This document shows, one piece after another, positions 52,992 through 62,694 of a stretch of 64,000 nucleotides of DNA. The first letter of the stretch is position 1. Every line of letters begins with the position of its first letter. A program made the translations under genes and the position numbers. The stretch is from Tatumella terrea (GTDB lineage: Bacteria > Pseudomonadota > Gammaproteobacteria > Enterobacterales > Enterobacteriaceae), in assembly GCF_039523755.1 (NCBI RefSeq), contig NZ_BAAAFX010000006.1:248001-312000 (forward strand), written 5' to 3'. Under the pieces are notes generated by a model that was not told where the DNA came from, searched no databases, and saw only the letters and a program-made list of their open reading frames with translations.

Positions 52992-54050
52992 TTATTCCTT
53001 ACGATGGCCATACACCCGTGGCTGAGTGTAATAATCAATTAACGGGACACAGATATTTGCCAGTAACACGGCGAATGCCACACCGTCAGGGTAACCGCCA
53101 AAGCTGCGGATAAGCCAGGTCAGTAAACCGATCAGCGCACCGTAAATCAGACGTCCTTTATCGGTTGTCGACGCCGAAATCGGGTCGGTGGCGATAAAGA
53201 AAGCACACAACATTGTGCCCCCGGAAAATAAGTGCATCATCGGTGAGGCGAGATGCCCCGGCGAGAACCACCAGCCGAGTGCGGCACAGAGAGCCAGCGA
53301 AGCCAGAAAACTGACCGGGATATGCCAGCGGATAGTCCGGTTTACCAGCATAAACAGGCCACCGGCCAGAAATGCCACGTTCACCCATTGCCAGCCCTGA
53401 CCGGCCAGGATGCCTTTGAAGATAGGTTCAGACAGTAACTGCGCGGCAGTATGCCCGGCCCGCAGTCCGGTTTTGAAACCGTCCAGAGGAGTGGCCTGAC
53501 TGATACCGTCAACCCCCAGTTGCAGGGCCTGCATCGACAGACCGCCGGTAGTGTGGGCGGTAAAAATCATACTCAGACAGTCTGTCAATCCTGGTCTGAC
53601 CGACTGCAGTGTCTCGGGAGGGAGCCAGCTGGTCATCTGTACCGGGAATGAGATCAGTAGCACCACATAACCGACCATCGCCGGGTTAAACGGGTTCTGA
53701 CCCAGTCCGCCATACAGCTGTTTCGCGATAATAATAGCGAAGGTCGTGCCGATCACAATCAGCCACCAGGGGGCCAGCGGAGGTAAACTGACACCGAGCA
53801 GCAGGGCGGTGAGTAATGCCGAGTTATCACAAAGTACCGGCAACACCGGTTGACGGCGTAAACGCAGGACGAGGCCTTCCGCCACCCAGGCAGTGATGGC
53901 GGCCAGAGCGACCTGAATAAGGTTACCGTAGCCGAAGTAATACCACTGGGTCATCAGGCCCGGCACGGCAGCCAGCAGTACCAGCGTCATTATCCGGTTA
54001 GTGCTGCGTCGGTTATGGGTATACGGGGAACTTGCAATACGAAAAGCCAT
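52992..54050 (-). CDS. rsxD: Electron transport complex subunit RsxD
   Basis: 352-aa membrane subunit (E. coli 352) homologous to NqrB, with about nine to ten helices. Covalent FMN site Thr187 in SQAT (DGISQATPLDGFKTG) and GQNPFNPAMVGYVVLL are conserved. The ATG directly follows the rsxC stop with no gap. Confidence 0.97.
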   Translation of the reverse strand: MAFRIASSPYTHNRRSTNRIMTLVLLAAVPGLMTQWYYFGYGNLIQVALAAITAWVAEGLVLRLRRQPVLPVLCDNSALLTALLLGVSLPPLAPWWLIVIGTTFAIIIAKQLYGGLGQNPFNPAMVGYVVLLISFPVQMTSWLPPETLQSVRPGLTDCLSMIFTAHTTGGLSMQALQLGVDGISQATPLDGFKTGLRAGHTAAQLLSEPIFKGILAGQGWQWVNVAFLAGGLFMLVNRTIRWHIPVSFLASLALCAALGWWFSPGHLASPMMHLFSGGTMLCAFFIATDPISASTTDKGRLIYGALIGLLTWLIRSFGGYPDGVAFAVLLANICVPLIDYYTQPRVYGHRKE

Positions 54051-56453
54051 TTAATCCTCGGAGGTCGAATTCTGCAACACAGACGTCGCGGGCTGTTGAT
54101 ATTCGGAACCTGAGGTTCCGGCGACGGCCTGAGCGGCCTTTTTTGCTTTGGCACGGGCAATCGCGGCAGCGACGGCCGCTTTGCGCGGGTCTTCCGCAGC
54201 GGTTTCGGCGTCCGGAGCAGTAACGACCGGTTCACCGGCCGCATCCGCGGCCTGAGCGGCCTTTTTTGCTTTGGCACGGGCAATCGCGGCAGCGACGGCC
54301 GCTTTGCGCGGGTCTTCCGCAGCAGTTTCGGCGTCCGGGGCAGTAACGACCGGTTCACCGGCCGCATCCGCGGCCTGAGCGGCCTTTTTTGCTTTGGCAC
54401 GGGCAATCGCGGCAGCGACGGCCGCTTTGCGCGGGTCTTCCGCAGCGGTTTCGGCGTCCGGGGTAGCGGCGACCGGCTCACCGGCAGCATCCGCGGTCTG
54501 AGCGGCTTTTTTCGCTTTGGCCCGGGCAATCGCGGCAGCGACGGCCGCTTTACGCGGGTCTTCCGCAGCGGTTTCGGCGTCCGGAGCAGTAGCGACCAGT
54601 TCACCGGCCGCATCCGCGGTCTGAGCGGCTTTTTTGGCTTTGGCCCGGGCAATCGCGGCAGCGACGGCCGCTTTACGCGGGTCTTCCGCAGCGGTTTCGG
54701 CGTCCGGAGCAGTAGCGACCGGTTCACCGGCCGCATCCGCGGTCTGAGCGGCTTTTTTGGCTTTGGCACGGGCTATCGCCGCAGCGACGGCATCTTTACG
54801 GTCACCGGTATCTGTCCCGGTTGCGGCTTTTTCTGCCTGACGGGCACGGGCCTGCGCTTTACGGGCTTCACGTTGCGCAATGACGTCAGAATTATCCGGT
54901 GTAGCCCCTGCCTGAACCACGACATCACCTTCGGTCGTGGCAGATTTACTTTTCACTCTTTCCAGCGCCGCGGCGATTTGCTGTTGCTCACTGGCAGAAA
55001 CACGACGTTTCGCTTCGGCATGACGGGCTTCACGGGCCTCTTTTTCCCGTTCCAGTCGTTGCTGACGGGCTTCGAAACGGGCCTTCGCTTCAGCGGTGCG
55101 CCGTGCTTCGAGATCAATCTCCAGCAACTCTGCTTTTTCCTGGCGATAATACTGTACCAGCGGAATGTTGCTCGGGCAGACATAGGCACAGGCACCGCAC
55201 TCTATGCAATCATTCAGGTGATAAGCTCTGGCTTTGTCATGGTCACCGCCCTGGCAATACCAGTACAGCTGTTGTGGCAGAAGGCCGGCAGGGCACGCAT
55301 CGGCACAGGCACTGCAGCGGATGCAGGACTGTTCCTCTTCGTTATTACCCATTTCTGTAGCCGACGGGGCCAGCAGACAGTTAGTGATTTTCACCATCGG
55401 CACATCGAGAGAGGGCAGCGTAAAGCCCATCAGAGGCCCGCCCATGATCACCATCTGCTTATTATCCGGGGTAAAGCCCGCAAATTGCAGAAGATGGCTG
55501 ACCGGTGTACCGAGCCGGCCCCAGACGTTGCGTGGCTGGCTCAAGGCTTCGCCGGTCAGAGTCACGACACGTTCAGTCAGTGGCTCGCCATCGATTACCG
55601 CGCGTTTTACCGCATAGGCCGTTCCCACGTTCTGCATCAGCACACCGATATCAGCCGACCGTCCACCGTGCGGCACTTCACGCCCGGTAAGGATTTTGGT
55701 CAGCTGTTTTGCCCCCCCGGAGGGGTATTTGGTCGGAATAACGCGGATCTGTAAATCATTATCACTGCCCAGGGCGGCTTTCAGGCTGCGGATGGCTTCA
55801 GGTTTATTATCCTCAATGCCAATCAGTACCTGGTCAGCCTGCAGAATATGACGCAGGATGCGGCTACCGGTCAGCACGTCTGCCGCGTAGTCCTGCATCA
55901 GCCGATCATCGGCCGTAATATAGGGTTCGCACTCAGCCGCATTGATGATCAGCACCTTCACACCACTCAGGCCGCCTTTCAGTTTTGTGGCGGTCGGAAA
56001 GCCGGCTCCGCCTAATCCGGCGACGCCGGCCGCATGAATGTGGCGAATAATCTCCTGCCGGTCCGCCTGCAGGTAGTCAGCAATGGGCTGACGATCGATC
56101 CAGCGATCTTCACCGTCAGGGCGGATAAATACCGAAGGCTCAGCCAGACCGGAAGGGTGGGCTGTCATATGGGGTGTAATGGCCGTGACCGTACCGGATG
56201 TCGGGGCATGTACCGGTAACATCCGCCCATGTCCGAAGGTCAGAGGTTGTCCGCGCAACACATGATCGCCGGGTTTAACCAGCAACTCACCTTCCTGACC
56301 GATATGTTGTTTCAGCGGAATGATAAATTGTGCCGGTAACGGGATTTCCGCTAACGGTGTACCGTTCGACTGGGTTTTCATCTCCGGCGGATGGATGCCC
56401 CCTTTGAAGTCCCAGATTTTATCGGCACGAAAACGAGAAAACAGATTAAGCAT
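54051..56453 (-). CDS. rsxC: Electron transport complex subunit RsxC with expanded C-terminal repeats
   Basis: NADH- and FMN-binding subunit, homologous to NqrF/complex I 51-kDa domains, on the cytoplasmic face. 800 aa against 740 in E. coli. Two [4Fe-4S] motifs: CIRCSACADACP from Cys377 and CIECGACAYVCP from Cys416. Residues about 550-775 are six near-identical 41-residue repeats (AVAAAIARAKAKKAAQ plus an acidic linker AEDPRK), forming basic Ala/Lys helices joined by acidic, Pro-containing links. E. coli RsxC has similar repeats in smaller number. It overlaps rsxB by eight bases. Confidence 0.96.
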   Translation of the reverse strand: MLNLFSRFRADKIWDFKGGIHPPEMKTQSNGTPLAEIPLPAQFIIPLKQHIGQEGELLVKPGDHVLRGQPLTFGHGRMLPVHAPTSGTVTAITPHMTAHPSGLAEPSVFIRPDGEDRWIDRQPIADYLQADRQEIIRHIHAAGVAGLGGAGFPTATKLKGGLSGVKVLIINAAECEPYITADDRLMQDYAADVLTGSRILRHILQADQVLIGIEDNKPEAIRSLKAALGSDNDLQIRVIPTKYPSGGAKQLTKILTGREVPHGGRSADIGVLMQNVGTAYAVKRAVIDGEPLTERVVTLTGEALSQPRNVWGRLGTPVSHLLQFAGFTPDNKQMVIMGGPLMGFTLPSLDVPMVKITNCLLAPSATEMGNNEEEQSCIRCSACADACPAGLLPQQLYWYCQGGDHDKARAYHLNDCIECGACAYVCPSNIPLVQYYRQEKAELLEIDLEARRTAEAKARFEARQQRLEREKEAREARHAEAKRRVSASEQQQIAAALERVKSKSATTEGDVVVQAGATPDNSDVIAQREARKAQARARQAEKAATGTDTGDRKDAVAAAIARAKAKKAAQTADAAGEPVATAPDAETAAEDPRKAAVAAAIARAKAKKAAQTADAAGELVATAPDAETAAEDPRKAAVAAAIARAKAKKAAQTADAAGEPVAATPDAETAAEDPRKAAVAAAIARAKAKKAAQAADAAGEPVVTAPDAETAAEDPRKAAVAAAIARAKAKKAAQAADAAGEPVVTAPDAETAAEDPRKAAVAAAIARAKAKKAAQAVAGTSGSEYQQPATSVLQNSTSED
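54126..54800. repeat. 123-bp in-frame tandem repeats inside rsxC
   Basis: The word GAGCGG recurs at 54131, 54254, 54377, 54500, 54623 and 54746, exactly 123 bases (41 codons) apart. Most differences between units are synonymous or conservative, indicating recent duplication or gene conversion. A long open frame on the same strand in another register (53990-54769) is a by-product of the periodicity. Confidence 0.95.
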
Positions 56454-57024
56454 GATGTTCTACCGGAATAACACGGACAGGGATGGCGTTCAGATCCCAT
56501 TTCCAGTTAGCAGTGGTGGTGGGAACCGGACGCATCTCGATACAGTCGGTGGGGCACGGGGCAACGCATAAGTCACACCCGGTGCAGAGGTCGGTCAGTA
56601 CCGTATGCATGGCCCGTGTGGCTCCCACAATGGCATCGACCGGGCAGGCCTGAATACACTTGGTGCAGCCAATACAGTTACTTTCGTCAATCCAGGCAAC
56701 CTTACGTTCAGGTGCTTTGGCTTCTTCTCCGCCATCCACCGGCTGAGGTTCAACGTTCAGTAACGCGGCCAGTTTGAGCATGGTCTGCTCTCCACCGGGA
56801 GCACACTTGTTAATCATCTCTCCCTGATTGCCGACCGCATCCGCATAGGGCCGGCAGCCGGGATAACCGCACTGACCGCACTGACTCTGCGGCAGCAGTT
56901 CATCGATCTGTTCGACGATCGGGTCTTCTTCCACTTTAAAACGGCGTGAGGCATAACCCAGCAGAGCACCGAATACCAGACCTAAGATACTCAGCGAAAT
57001 AATCGCAATCCAGATAGCACTCAT
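56446..57024 (-). CDS. rsxB: Electron transport complex subunit RsxB
   Basis: 192-aa ferredoxin-type subunit (E. coli 192), one N-terminal membrane helix (about 5-25). A Cys cluster in CGQCGYPGC, then two [4Fe-4S] ferredoxin motifs (CIGCTKCIQACP and CTGCDLCVAPCP). It passes electrons between RsxC and the membrane flavins. Starts inside the rsxA stop (TGATG). Confidence 0.97.
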   Translation of the reverse strand: MSAIWIAIISLSILGLVFGALLGYASRRFKVEEDPIVEQIDELLPQSQCGQCGYPGCRPYADAVGNQGEMINKCAPGGEQTMLKLAALLNVEPQPVDGGEEAKAPERKVAWIDESNCIGCTKCIQACPVDAIVGATRAMHTVLTDLCTGCDLCVAPCPTDCIEMRPVPTTTANWKWDLNAIPVRVIPVEHHA

Positions 57025-57605
57025 CAGAACTTCACCAGCCCGCTGAAGCCCATAAAGGCCAGCGCCATCAGGCCGGCAGTGATCAGGGCAATAGAAGAAC
57101 CTTTGAACGGTGCCGGCACATTCGCCAGTACCAGACGTTCACGGATACCGGCAAACAGGACCATCACCAGAGAGAAACCGAGCGAAGCGCTGAAACCATA
57201 AAGCGCGGCCTGCAGAAAGGTATGCTTCAGGTTGACACTCAGCAGAGGAACCCCCAGCACCGCACAGTTAGTGGTGATCAGCGGCAGGAAGATCCCCAGC
57301 AGACGGTAGAGTGACGGGCTGGTCTTACGCACCACAATTTCCGTGAACTGGACGGTGACCGCAATCACCAGGATATACGCCATGGTACGCAGATAGACCA
57401 GGTCCAGCGGAACCAGGATAAGGTGATTGACCAGCCACGCACAAATGGAGGCCAGGGTAATAACAAATGTCGTCGCCAGTCCCATCCCGATGGCGGTTTC
57501 CAGTTTTTTGGAAACACCCATGAAGGGGCAGAGGCCGAGAAACTTCACCAGCACAAAGTTATTCACTAACACTGTGCCGATAAAGAGCAATAAATAATCA
57601 GTCAT
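57024..57605 (-). CDS. rsxA: Electron transport complex subunit RsxA
   Basis: 193-aa inner-membrane subunit, exactly the E. coli length from the ATG at 57605 (MTDYLLLFIGTVLVNNFVLVKFLGLCPF). The open frame extends further upstream without family resemblance. Six hydrophobic helices with conserved Cys in FLGLCPFMG and TTNCAVLG, which hold a membrane iron site in Rnf relatives. First gene of rsxABCDGE-nth. Confidence 0.96.
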   Translation of the reverse strand: MTDYLLLFIGTVLVNNFVLVKFLGLCPFMGVSKKLETAIGMGLATTFVITLASICAWLVNHLILVPLDLVYLRTMAYILVIAVTVQFTEIVVRKTSPSLYRLLGIFLPLITTNCAVLGVPLLSVNLKHTFLQAALYGFSASLGFSLVMVLFAGIRERLVLANVPAPFKGSSIALITAGLMALAFMGFSGLVKF

Positions 57606-57749
57606 TGTCGTGCCATGGGGTTTTGAAAGGTGTGTATTATCAGGGATCAGGCTGGCTATAACAACCGCGTTAAATCTTTTGCAGCGGGGTATCGCACTCA
57701 GAATTAAATTATTGAACAATTACACAGCAATCTGCCGGCGGAAAACGAT

Positions 57750-57774
57750 AACGGCCCCGGAAAGCAGGGCCGTT
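57750..57774 (-). terminator. Hairpin after add
   Basis: AACGGCCC and GGGCCGTT arms around a nine-base loop, 10 bases beyond the add stop; a short TTTT follows on the minus strand. Likely terminates add before the rsx promoter. Confidence 0.6.
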
Positions 57775-57783
57775 AACGGCAAC

Positions 57784-58782
57784 TTAAGCAGCCACCTTGC
57801 GGCGCAGTGCCTGTTTTTCGTCAGCACTCAAAAACGCCATATACAAGCCGTTTTCCTGTGCCTGACGAATTTCGGCGGCATTCAGACCGGCAGCCGGAGC
57901 AGCCACCTGATATTCATGCGGTAATTCAATGCCCTGAACTGCAGGGTCATCGGTGTTAATACAGGCCATGACACCGTGCTGCAGGAACTGTTTCAGCGGA
58001 TGAACGTCCAGTGACGCGACGGTACTGGTCTGAATATTGGACGTCAGGCAGGATTCAATACCGATCCCATGTTCAGCCAGATAATCCATCAGTGCCGGGT
58101 CCTGTATGGCTTTAACCCCGTGACCAATACGTTCTGCACCCAGCTCGCGGATAGCCTGCCAGATACTTTCCGGACCGGCCGCTTCGCCGGCATGGACGGT
58201 CACACGGAAACCGGCATCACGGGCGCGGGTGAAGTGAGTCAGGAACTGATCGCCCGGGAAGCCCAGCTCATCGCCGGCCAGATCGACGGCGGTGATATGG
58301 TCGCGGTGCGCCAGTAACCCTTCCAGTTCCTGCAGACAGGCTTTATCACCGAAAGTCCGGCTCATAATACCGATCAGTCTGACCTGGACACCATACTGCT
58401 GACAGCCCTGACGGACGCCTTCGATGACGGCTTCCACCACACCTTCTACCGGCAGTCCGTGACTCATCGCCATATAGCCAGGTGAAAAACGGAGTTCAGC
58501 ATAATGGATACCGGCCTGCGCGAGATCGGCCACATTTTCCAGTGCCACCCGCCGACAGGCATCCAGACTGCCTAAGACTTTGACACCCCAGTCGAGTTTT
58601 TGCAGAAAGCTGACCAGGTCCGGTTGGGTAGACATCACCTGAACATGGGGCAGCAGAGAGGCAAGATCATTGGCGGGTAAGGCAATATTAAATTCTCTGC
58701 CCAGCTCAAGGATAGTGTTGGCTCTGATGTTACCGTCGAGGTGACGGTGGAGGTCTGTCAGGGGAAGTGTGGTATCGATCAT
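57784..58782 (-). CDS. add: Adenosine deaminase
   Basis: Converts (deoxy)adenosine to (deoxy)inosine. 332 aa (E. coli 333). TIM-barrel metalloenzyme: zinc His12 and His14 in LHRHLDG, the HAGEAAGP segment with catalytic Glu, GHGVKAIQDP, and the Asp pair in NTDDP. Upstream of rsx and codirectional, with a hairpin between. It complements the purine genes purR and punRC in this window. Confidence 0.97.
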   Translation of the reverse strand: MIDTTLPLTDLHRHLDGNIRANTILELGREFNIALPANDLASLLPHVQVMSTQPDLVSFLQKLDWGVKVLGSLDACRRVALENVADLAQAGIHYAELRFSPGYMAMSHGLPVEGVVEAVIEGVRQGCQQYGVQVRLIGIMSRTFGDKACLQELEGLLAHRDHITAVDLAGDELGFPGDQFLTHFTRARDAGFRVTVHAGEAAGPESIWQAIRELGAERIGHGVKAIQDPALMDYLAEHGIGIESCLTSNIQTSTVASLDVHPLKQFLQHGVMACINTDDPAVQGIELPHEYQVAAPAAGLNAAEIRQAQENGLYMAFLSADEKQALRRKVAA

Positions 58783-59012
58783 CGTGCACCCGGATTAGTT
58801 TAAAAAAGTGCGACACATTATAAAAATATCCGGGGGTAAAAGGCCAGAGATTTACTTTCTCTTTAGGTCATAGTTAAGGTTATCTGACTGAAAAACAGAC
58901 CATTATAATCCTAAAGGCCTTATTTATTGTATGGTTACTTCGATTAATATATTCGATTGAATAGATAAATGTTTCGCAATATAGTAATGGAGGTCAATCG
59001 GGGGTCAGTAAA

Positions 59013-59261
59013 ATGTTAAAAGATTATCTTAAAATTGATGAAGGCGACCAGCTGGAACATGCTGACGTTGTTAAGCTGAAAAATCGTGGTCAGGAAGAAG
59101 TCAATCAATGGATTATCGTGGGTAAAGACGGTGCACAGAAGGGTACTGTTTCACTCTCTGACAAACTGAATTGCCGGCGTTCTTATTCAGCCAACTACCG
59201 TATCACCCAGCGTGATTTAAGCGGCAGGATTGTGGTTGACCGCCTGACGGATGCACTGTAA
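59013..59261 (+). CDS. Unrecognised 82-aa protein
   Basis: I do not recognise this family. The product starts MLKDYLKIDEGDQLEHADVV, is soluble and of mixed charge, and contains a beta-rich-looking middle (NQWIIVGKDGAQKGTVSLSD) and a basic centre (CRRSYSANYRITQRD). There are no membrane segments or known motifs. A GGGGGTCAG sequence about 10 bases before the ATG can serve as ribosome site. The upstream 230 bases are AT-rich, and a strong terminator follows 40 bases after the stop, both supporting a real single-gene unit. In E. coli other genes (blr, cnu, ydgJ) sit in this interval. Confidence 0.7.
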   Translation: MLKDYLKIDEGDQLEHADVVKLKNRGQEEVNQWIIVGKDGAQKGTVSLSDKLNCRRSYSANYRITQRDLSGRIVVDRLTDAL

Positions 59262-59300
59262 ACATCTCTGCTAACGACTGAAACTTGTCAGTCCGCGAGT

Positions 59301-59336
59301 CAAAAAAAAACGAATCCACAGGGATTCGTTTTTTTA
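59301..59336. terminator. Bidirectional terminator between the 82-aa gene and ydgA
   Basis: ACGAATCC/GGATTCGT stem, four-base loop, with nine A before and seven T after. Serves both convergent genes. Confidence 0.92.
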
Positions 59337-59382
59337 TGGACAGAACCTCAGGCGCTGTCTGCCAGCGCCTGAACCTTCCGTA

Positions 59383-60876
59383 TCACTCGCCGGCGGCCGG
59401 GCCTGCCGGAACATACTGCTGAATAAACTGTTCCAGCGGCATTTTCTGGCTATTCACCGTCACATCGCCCTGGCTGTATTGCAGCGAAGACACAATATTG
59501 TCTCCCTGAACGGTCGCCAGATGGAACATTTCACCCATCGCGGATAACCCCTGAATCTGTTGCACAGCCAGTTTACCGGCATCTTCGATGCTGTATCCCT
59601 GAGACTGTCCGATGATCGTCAGTAATTGCTGAGCCATCGGCTTATTCACTGACAGGGTGACATTCAGATTTTTCATATAACCGTCGGCGACCTGGCCCAG
59701 CGATTGCGGTGCAGTGGTCACGGTAGACGGGTCATTAAAGTCGGCTTTCAGCGAGAAGCGGCTTTCGCCTTTCTCATTTTTCAGCGTCAGAGAATCGACA
59801 GACAGCTCCGGCGCGCCTTTCAGGATCAGCGGCAGATTCTGCAGAATGGTTTGATTCACAGACTGCTGCATTGCCTGAGGATCGTCCTGTTTACCGCTGG
59901 CGATATCGGCCAGGTTCTGTTTCACCACGTCGTTATAATTGTCATAGAACTGTTTTACCGAGGCGGTATCGAAATTATTCAGCGACACGGTCAACGCCGC
60001 ACTGCCCAGGGTTTGCTGTTTCAGCTGCACTTTATCGACAACATAATTGATTTTACCGCCTGTCTTGCCGGCATTGTTATCGAAATCGCTGTTCATATTG
60101 ACGCCGGACACCGAGAGCACCGGCTGACCATTGACCGCGGTAGACAGCGATTTCAGGGTCAGCGCCTGGTTGCCCAGTCGCAAGCCTTCCGGGCTGAGGT
60201 GAGTATCACCGGAGAAATCAAGCCCGGCAATAGTCATATCTACCGGCAGATTGCTGTCATTTTTAAACTGTGCTGTTACGTCGCCGACATCGGCGCTGAA
60301 ACGGATGTTATTCTGCTGACCGTCTGCCGCCAGATTAAAGACTGAAGGCTGGGCTGAAATTTTTCCGGTGCTGTCGGTATAATTCAGTGCAGTGACGTCG
60401 ATGGCCGTCGCACTGGATTTATCATAGCCGAGGCGGGTTTCTGCACTGAGCGGCGAATGCCCGTCACTCAGGCTGAACAATCCCTTCACCGTATCATTAT
60501 TCACCAGTTCAGAATGTACTGAGGCGGCCGCCGGGATCAGGTTCAGGTGTTTCAGCTGTGACAGCGGGAACGGCCCGTGATCGATGGATTCACTGAAAAT
60601 CACTTTCTGACCAGCGGCCAGAGGATCATCCTGGCTTGCGTTAGCAGCACCCTGTAAAACCAGTTGTACATGTGAACTGAAAATACCGCGACGGAAATCC
60701 TGCTGAGTCAGCACAAGGTGACTGTCCGGCAGGTATTGGCTAATCTGCTGATTCGCGTTATCCACCAGCTGACCCATGTTAGCTTCTATCTGTTTGCCGG
60801 TGTACCAGGCGGTACCCGTCCAAACCACACCCAGTGCAATAACCACACCCAGAGCAATTTTTGTCTTCTTCATCAC
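59383..60876 (-). CDS. ydgA: DUF945 family protein YdgA
   Basis: 497 aa (E. coli YdgA 502). N-terminal membrane anchor TKIALGVVIALGVVWTGTAWY and a large periplasmic domain of AsmA-like beta-rich character. Function not established; YdgA-type proteins are envelope-associated. In E. coli it precedes manA and fumA; here fumC follows on the other strand. Confidence 0.9.
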   Translation of the reverse strand: MMKKTKIALGVVIALGVVWTGTAWYTGKQIEANMGQLVDNANQQISQYLPDSHLVLTQQDFRRGIFSSHVQLVLQGAANASQDDPLAAGQKVIFSESIDHGPFPLSQLKHLNLIPAAASVHSELVNNDTVKGLFSLSDGHSPLSAETRLGYDKSSATAIDVTALNYTDSTGKISAQPSVFNLAADGQQNNIRFSADVGDVTAQFKNDSNLPVDMTIAGLDFSGDTHLSPEGLRLGNQALTLKSLSTAVNGQPVLSVSGVNMNSDFDNNAGKTGGKINYVVDKVQLKQQTLGSAALTVSLNNFDTASVKQFYDNYNDVVKQNLADIASGKQDDPQAMQQSVNQTILQNLPLILKGAPELSVDSLTLKNEKGESRFSLKADFNDPSTVTTAPQSLGQVADGYMKNLNVTLSVNKPMAQQLLTIIGQSQGYSIEDAGKLAVQQIQGLSAMGEMFHLATVQGDNIVSSLQYSQGDVTVNSQKMPLEQFIQQYVPAGPAAGE

Positions 60877-61284
60877 CGAGTTGTCCTTTTATCTCTAAAT
60901 TTCAGCCTCTGACCCGTGAATACCGCCTATTGCTGTTCCCGGGCTGCCCGCTTTCCCGCCGGAGCGGCGCCGGGATATCCGGTCGTCAGAAGACTCATAG
61001 TTCACGGATTTTCCGTCGTTCAGTGATAACGATAGCATTTTTTCAGGCACAAGCCGAACAGAAGCTGAACGCCAGAGGCGGAAGGGCGGTCTGGCTTTTC
61101 CCCGGGGCCGGGGTTGCGGAGGTAGCAGGATGTTCTACGGTTAGAGAGAAATAACCGCACCCGGTGATAAAGCCTGCCGGCGGGCAGGTGCATAATGTTA
61201 AAGAATTGTTTCCTTATAACGCGGCGGCGTTGTGCCTGAAATAATTCGTCCCGAAATTCTTATCCGTATAATCAGGAGAGTGAC
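60877..61284. other. ydgA-fumC intergenic region
   Basis: About 410 bases between divergent genes with no supported gene. A CCTGCC/GGCAGG hairpin lies near 61173-61188. In E. coli manA and fumA occupy this place; no remnant is recognisable. Confidence 0.45.
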
Positions 61285-62694
61285 ATGGCAGTTCAGCGAA
61301 TTGAAAAAGATTCAATGGGTGAAATTGAAGTTCCGGCCAGCCAGCTTTGGGGGGCACAGACCCAGCGTTCTCTGGAGCATTTCCGTATATCCTCGGAAAA
61401 AATGCCGAAAGCCCTGATCGACGCCTTGGCCATTACCAAACGTGCTGCAGCCGTCGTCAATGAGTCGCTGACGCTTTTACCGGCCGAAAAAAGTCAGGCA
61501 ATTATCGCCGCCGCCGATGAAGTGCTGGCCGGGAAACATGATACGGAATTTCCGCTGGCTGTCTGGCAAACCGGCTCCGGCACCCAGACCAACATGAACA
61601 TGAATGAGGTTCTGGCGAACCGTGCCAGCGAACTGCTGGGCGGTGAGCGTGGAATGTCACGCCTGATCCATCCGAATGATGATGTGAATAAAAGCCAGAG
61701 TTCTAACGATGTGTTCCCGACGGCGATGCATATTGCGGCAGTGATAGCTCTGCATAACACACTAAGTGTTCAGCTCGGGAAAATCATAGCGGTGCTGCAA
61801 CAGAAATCCCGGGCCTTTGCGGATATCGTGAAAATCGGCCGCACACATCTGCAGGACGCCACGCCCCTGACGCTGGGCCAGGAGATCTCCGGCTGGGTCG
61901 CGATGCTGCAGCATAATCAGCGTCATCTGGAGAACAGCCTGCCTCATCTTTCCGAGCTGGCTCTGGGCGGCACGGCCGTCGGTACAGGGTTAAACACGCA
62001 TCCGCAGTATGCGGTCAAAGTTGCCACTGAGGTGGCGGCCTTTACCGGGCTGCCTTTTGTTACTGCCCCGAATAAATTTGAAGCACTGGCTGGCTGTGGC
62101 GCACTGGTACATGCCCACGGCGCACTGAAAGGGCTGGCCGCTTCGCTGATGAAAATTGCGAATGATGTCCGCTGGCTTGCTTCAGGGCCGCGGTGCGGGA
62201 TCGGCGAACTTTCGATACCGGAAAACGAACCAGGCAGTTCTATTATGCCAGGTAAAGTCAACCCGACACAGTGTGAAGCGATGACCATGCTGTGTTGTCA
62301 GGTGATGGGCAACGATGTGGCAATCAATATCGGGGGAGCCTCCGGTAATTTTGAACTGAATGTCTACCGGCCGATGATTATTCACAACTTTCTGCAGTCG
62401 GTCAGGTTGCTGGCAGACGGGATCGATAGCTTCACCTGCCATTGTGTGGAAGGCATTGAACCTAACCGGCCACGCATAGAACAGTTACTTAATGACTCCC
62501 TGATGCTGGTGACAGCCCTCAACACTCATATCGGCTATGATAAAGCCGCTGACATTGCCAAAACAGCGCATAAGAAAGGGCTGACCCTGAAAGCGGCGGC
62601 TTTACAGCTGGGTTACCTGAGTGAAGACGAGTTTGACCAGTGGGTCAGGCCGCAGGATATGGTCGGCAACCTGAAAGCATCACATTCAGACTGA
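61285..62694 (+). CDS. fumC: Fumarate hydratase class II
   Basis: Iron-independent, oxidation-stable fumarase of the TCA cycle. 469 aa (E. coli FumC 467). Class II signature GSSIMPGKVNP, plus QTGSGTQTNMNMNEV, NDDVNKSQSSNDVFPTAMH and GRTHLQDATPLTLGQE. AGGAGAGTGAC precedes the ATG. The iron-sulfur fumarase gene fumA that precedes it in E. coli is absent. It is convergent with tus, overlapping by nine bases. Confidence 0.97.
   Translation: MAVQRIEKDSMGEIEVPASQLWGAQTQRSLEHFRISSEKMPKALIDALAITKRAAAVVNESLTLLPAEKSQAIIAAADEVLAGKHDTEFPLAVWQTGSGTQTNMNMNEVLANRASELLGGERGMSRLIHPNDDVNKSQSSNDVFPTAMHIAAVIALHNTLSVQLGKIIAVLQQKSRAFADIVKIGRTHLQDATPLTLGQEISGWVAMLQHNQRHLENSLPHLSELALGGTAVGTGLNTHPQYAVKVATEVAAFTGLPFVTAPNKFEALAGCGALVHAHGALKGLAASLMKIANDVRWLASGPRCGIGELSIPENEPGSSIMPGKVNPTQCEAMTMLCCQVMGNDVAINIGGASGNFELNVYRPMIIHNFLQSVRLLADGIDSFTCHCVEGIEPNRPRIEQLLNDSLMLVTALNTHIGYDKAADIAKTAHKKGLTLKAAALQLGYLSEDEFDQWVRPQDMVGNLKASHSD

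Noticed and set aside
53990..54769. 259-aa open frame on the minus strand, rich in Pro, Arg and Lys repeats
   Set aside because: It is the out-of-register reading of the 123-bp repeats of rsxC. The period is a multiple of three, so every frame stays open. No ribosome site and no independent support.
54873..55754. 293-aa plus-strand frame antisense to rsxC
   Set aside because: Lies wholly inside the well-supported rsxC gene; composition typical of a shadow frame.
60861..61154. 97-aa plus-strand frame upstream of fumC
   Set aside because: No ribosome site, no family resemblance, and it overlaps the ydgA start region.
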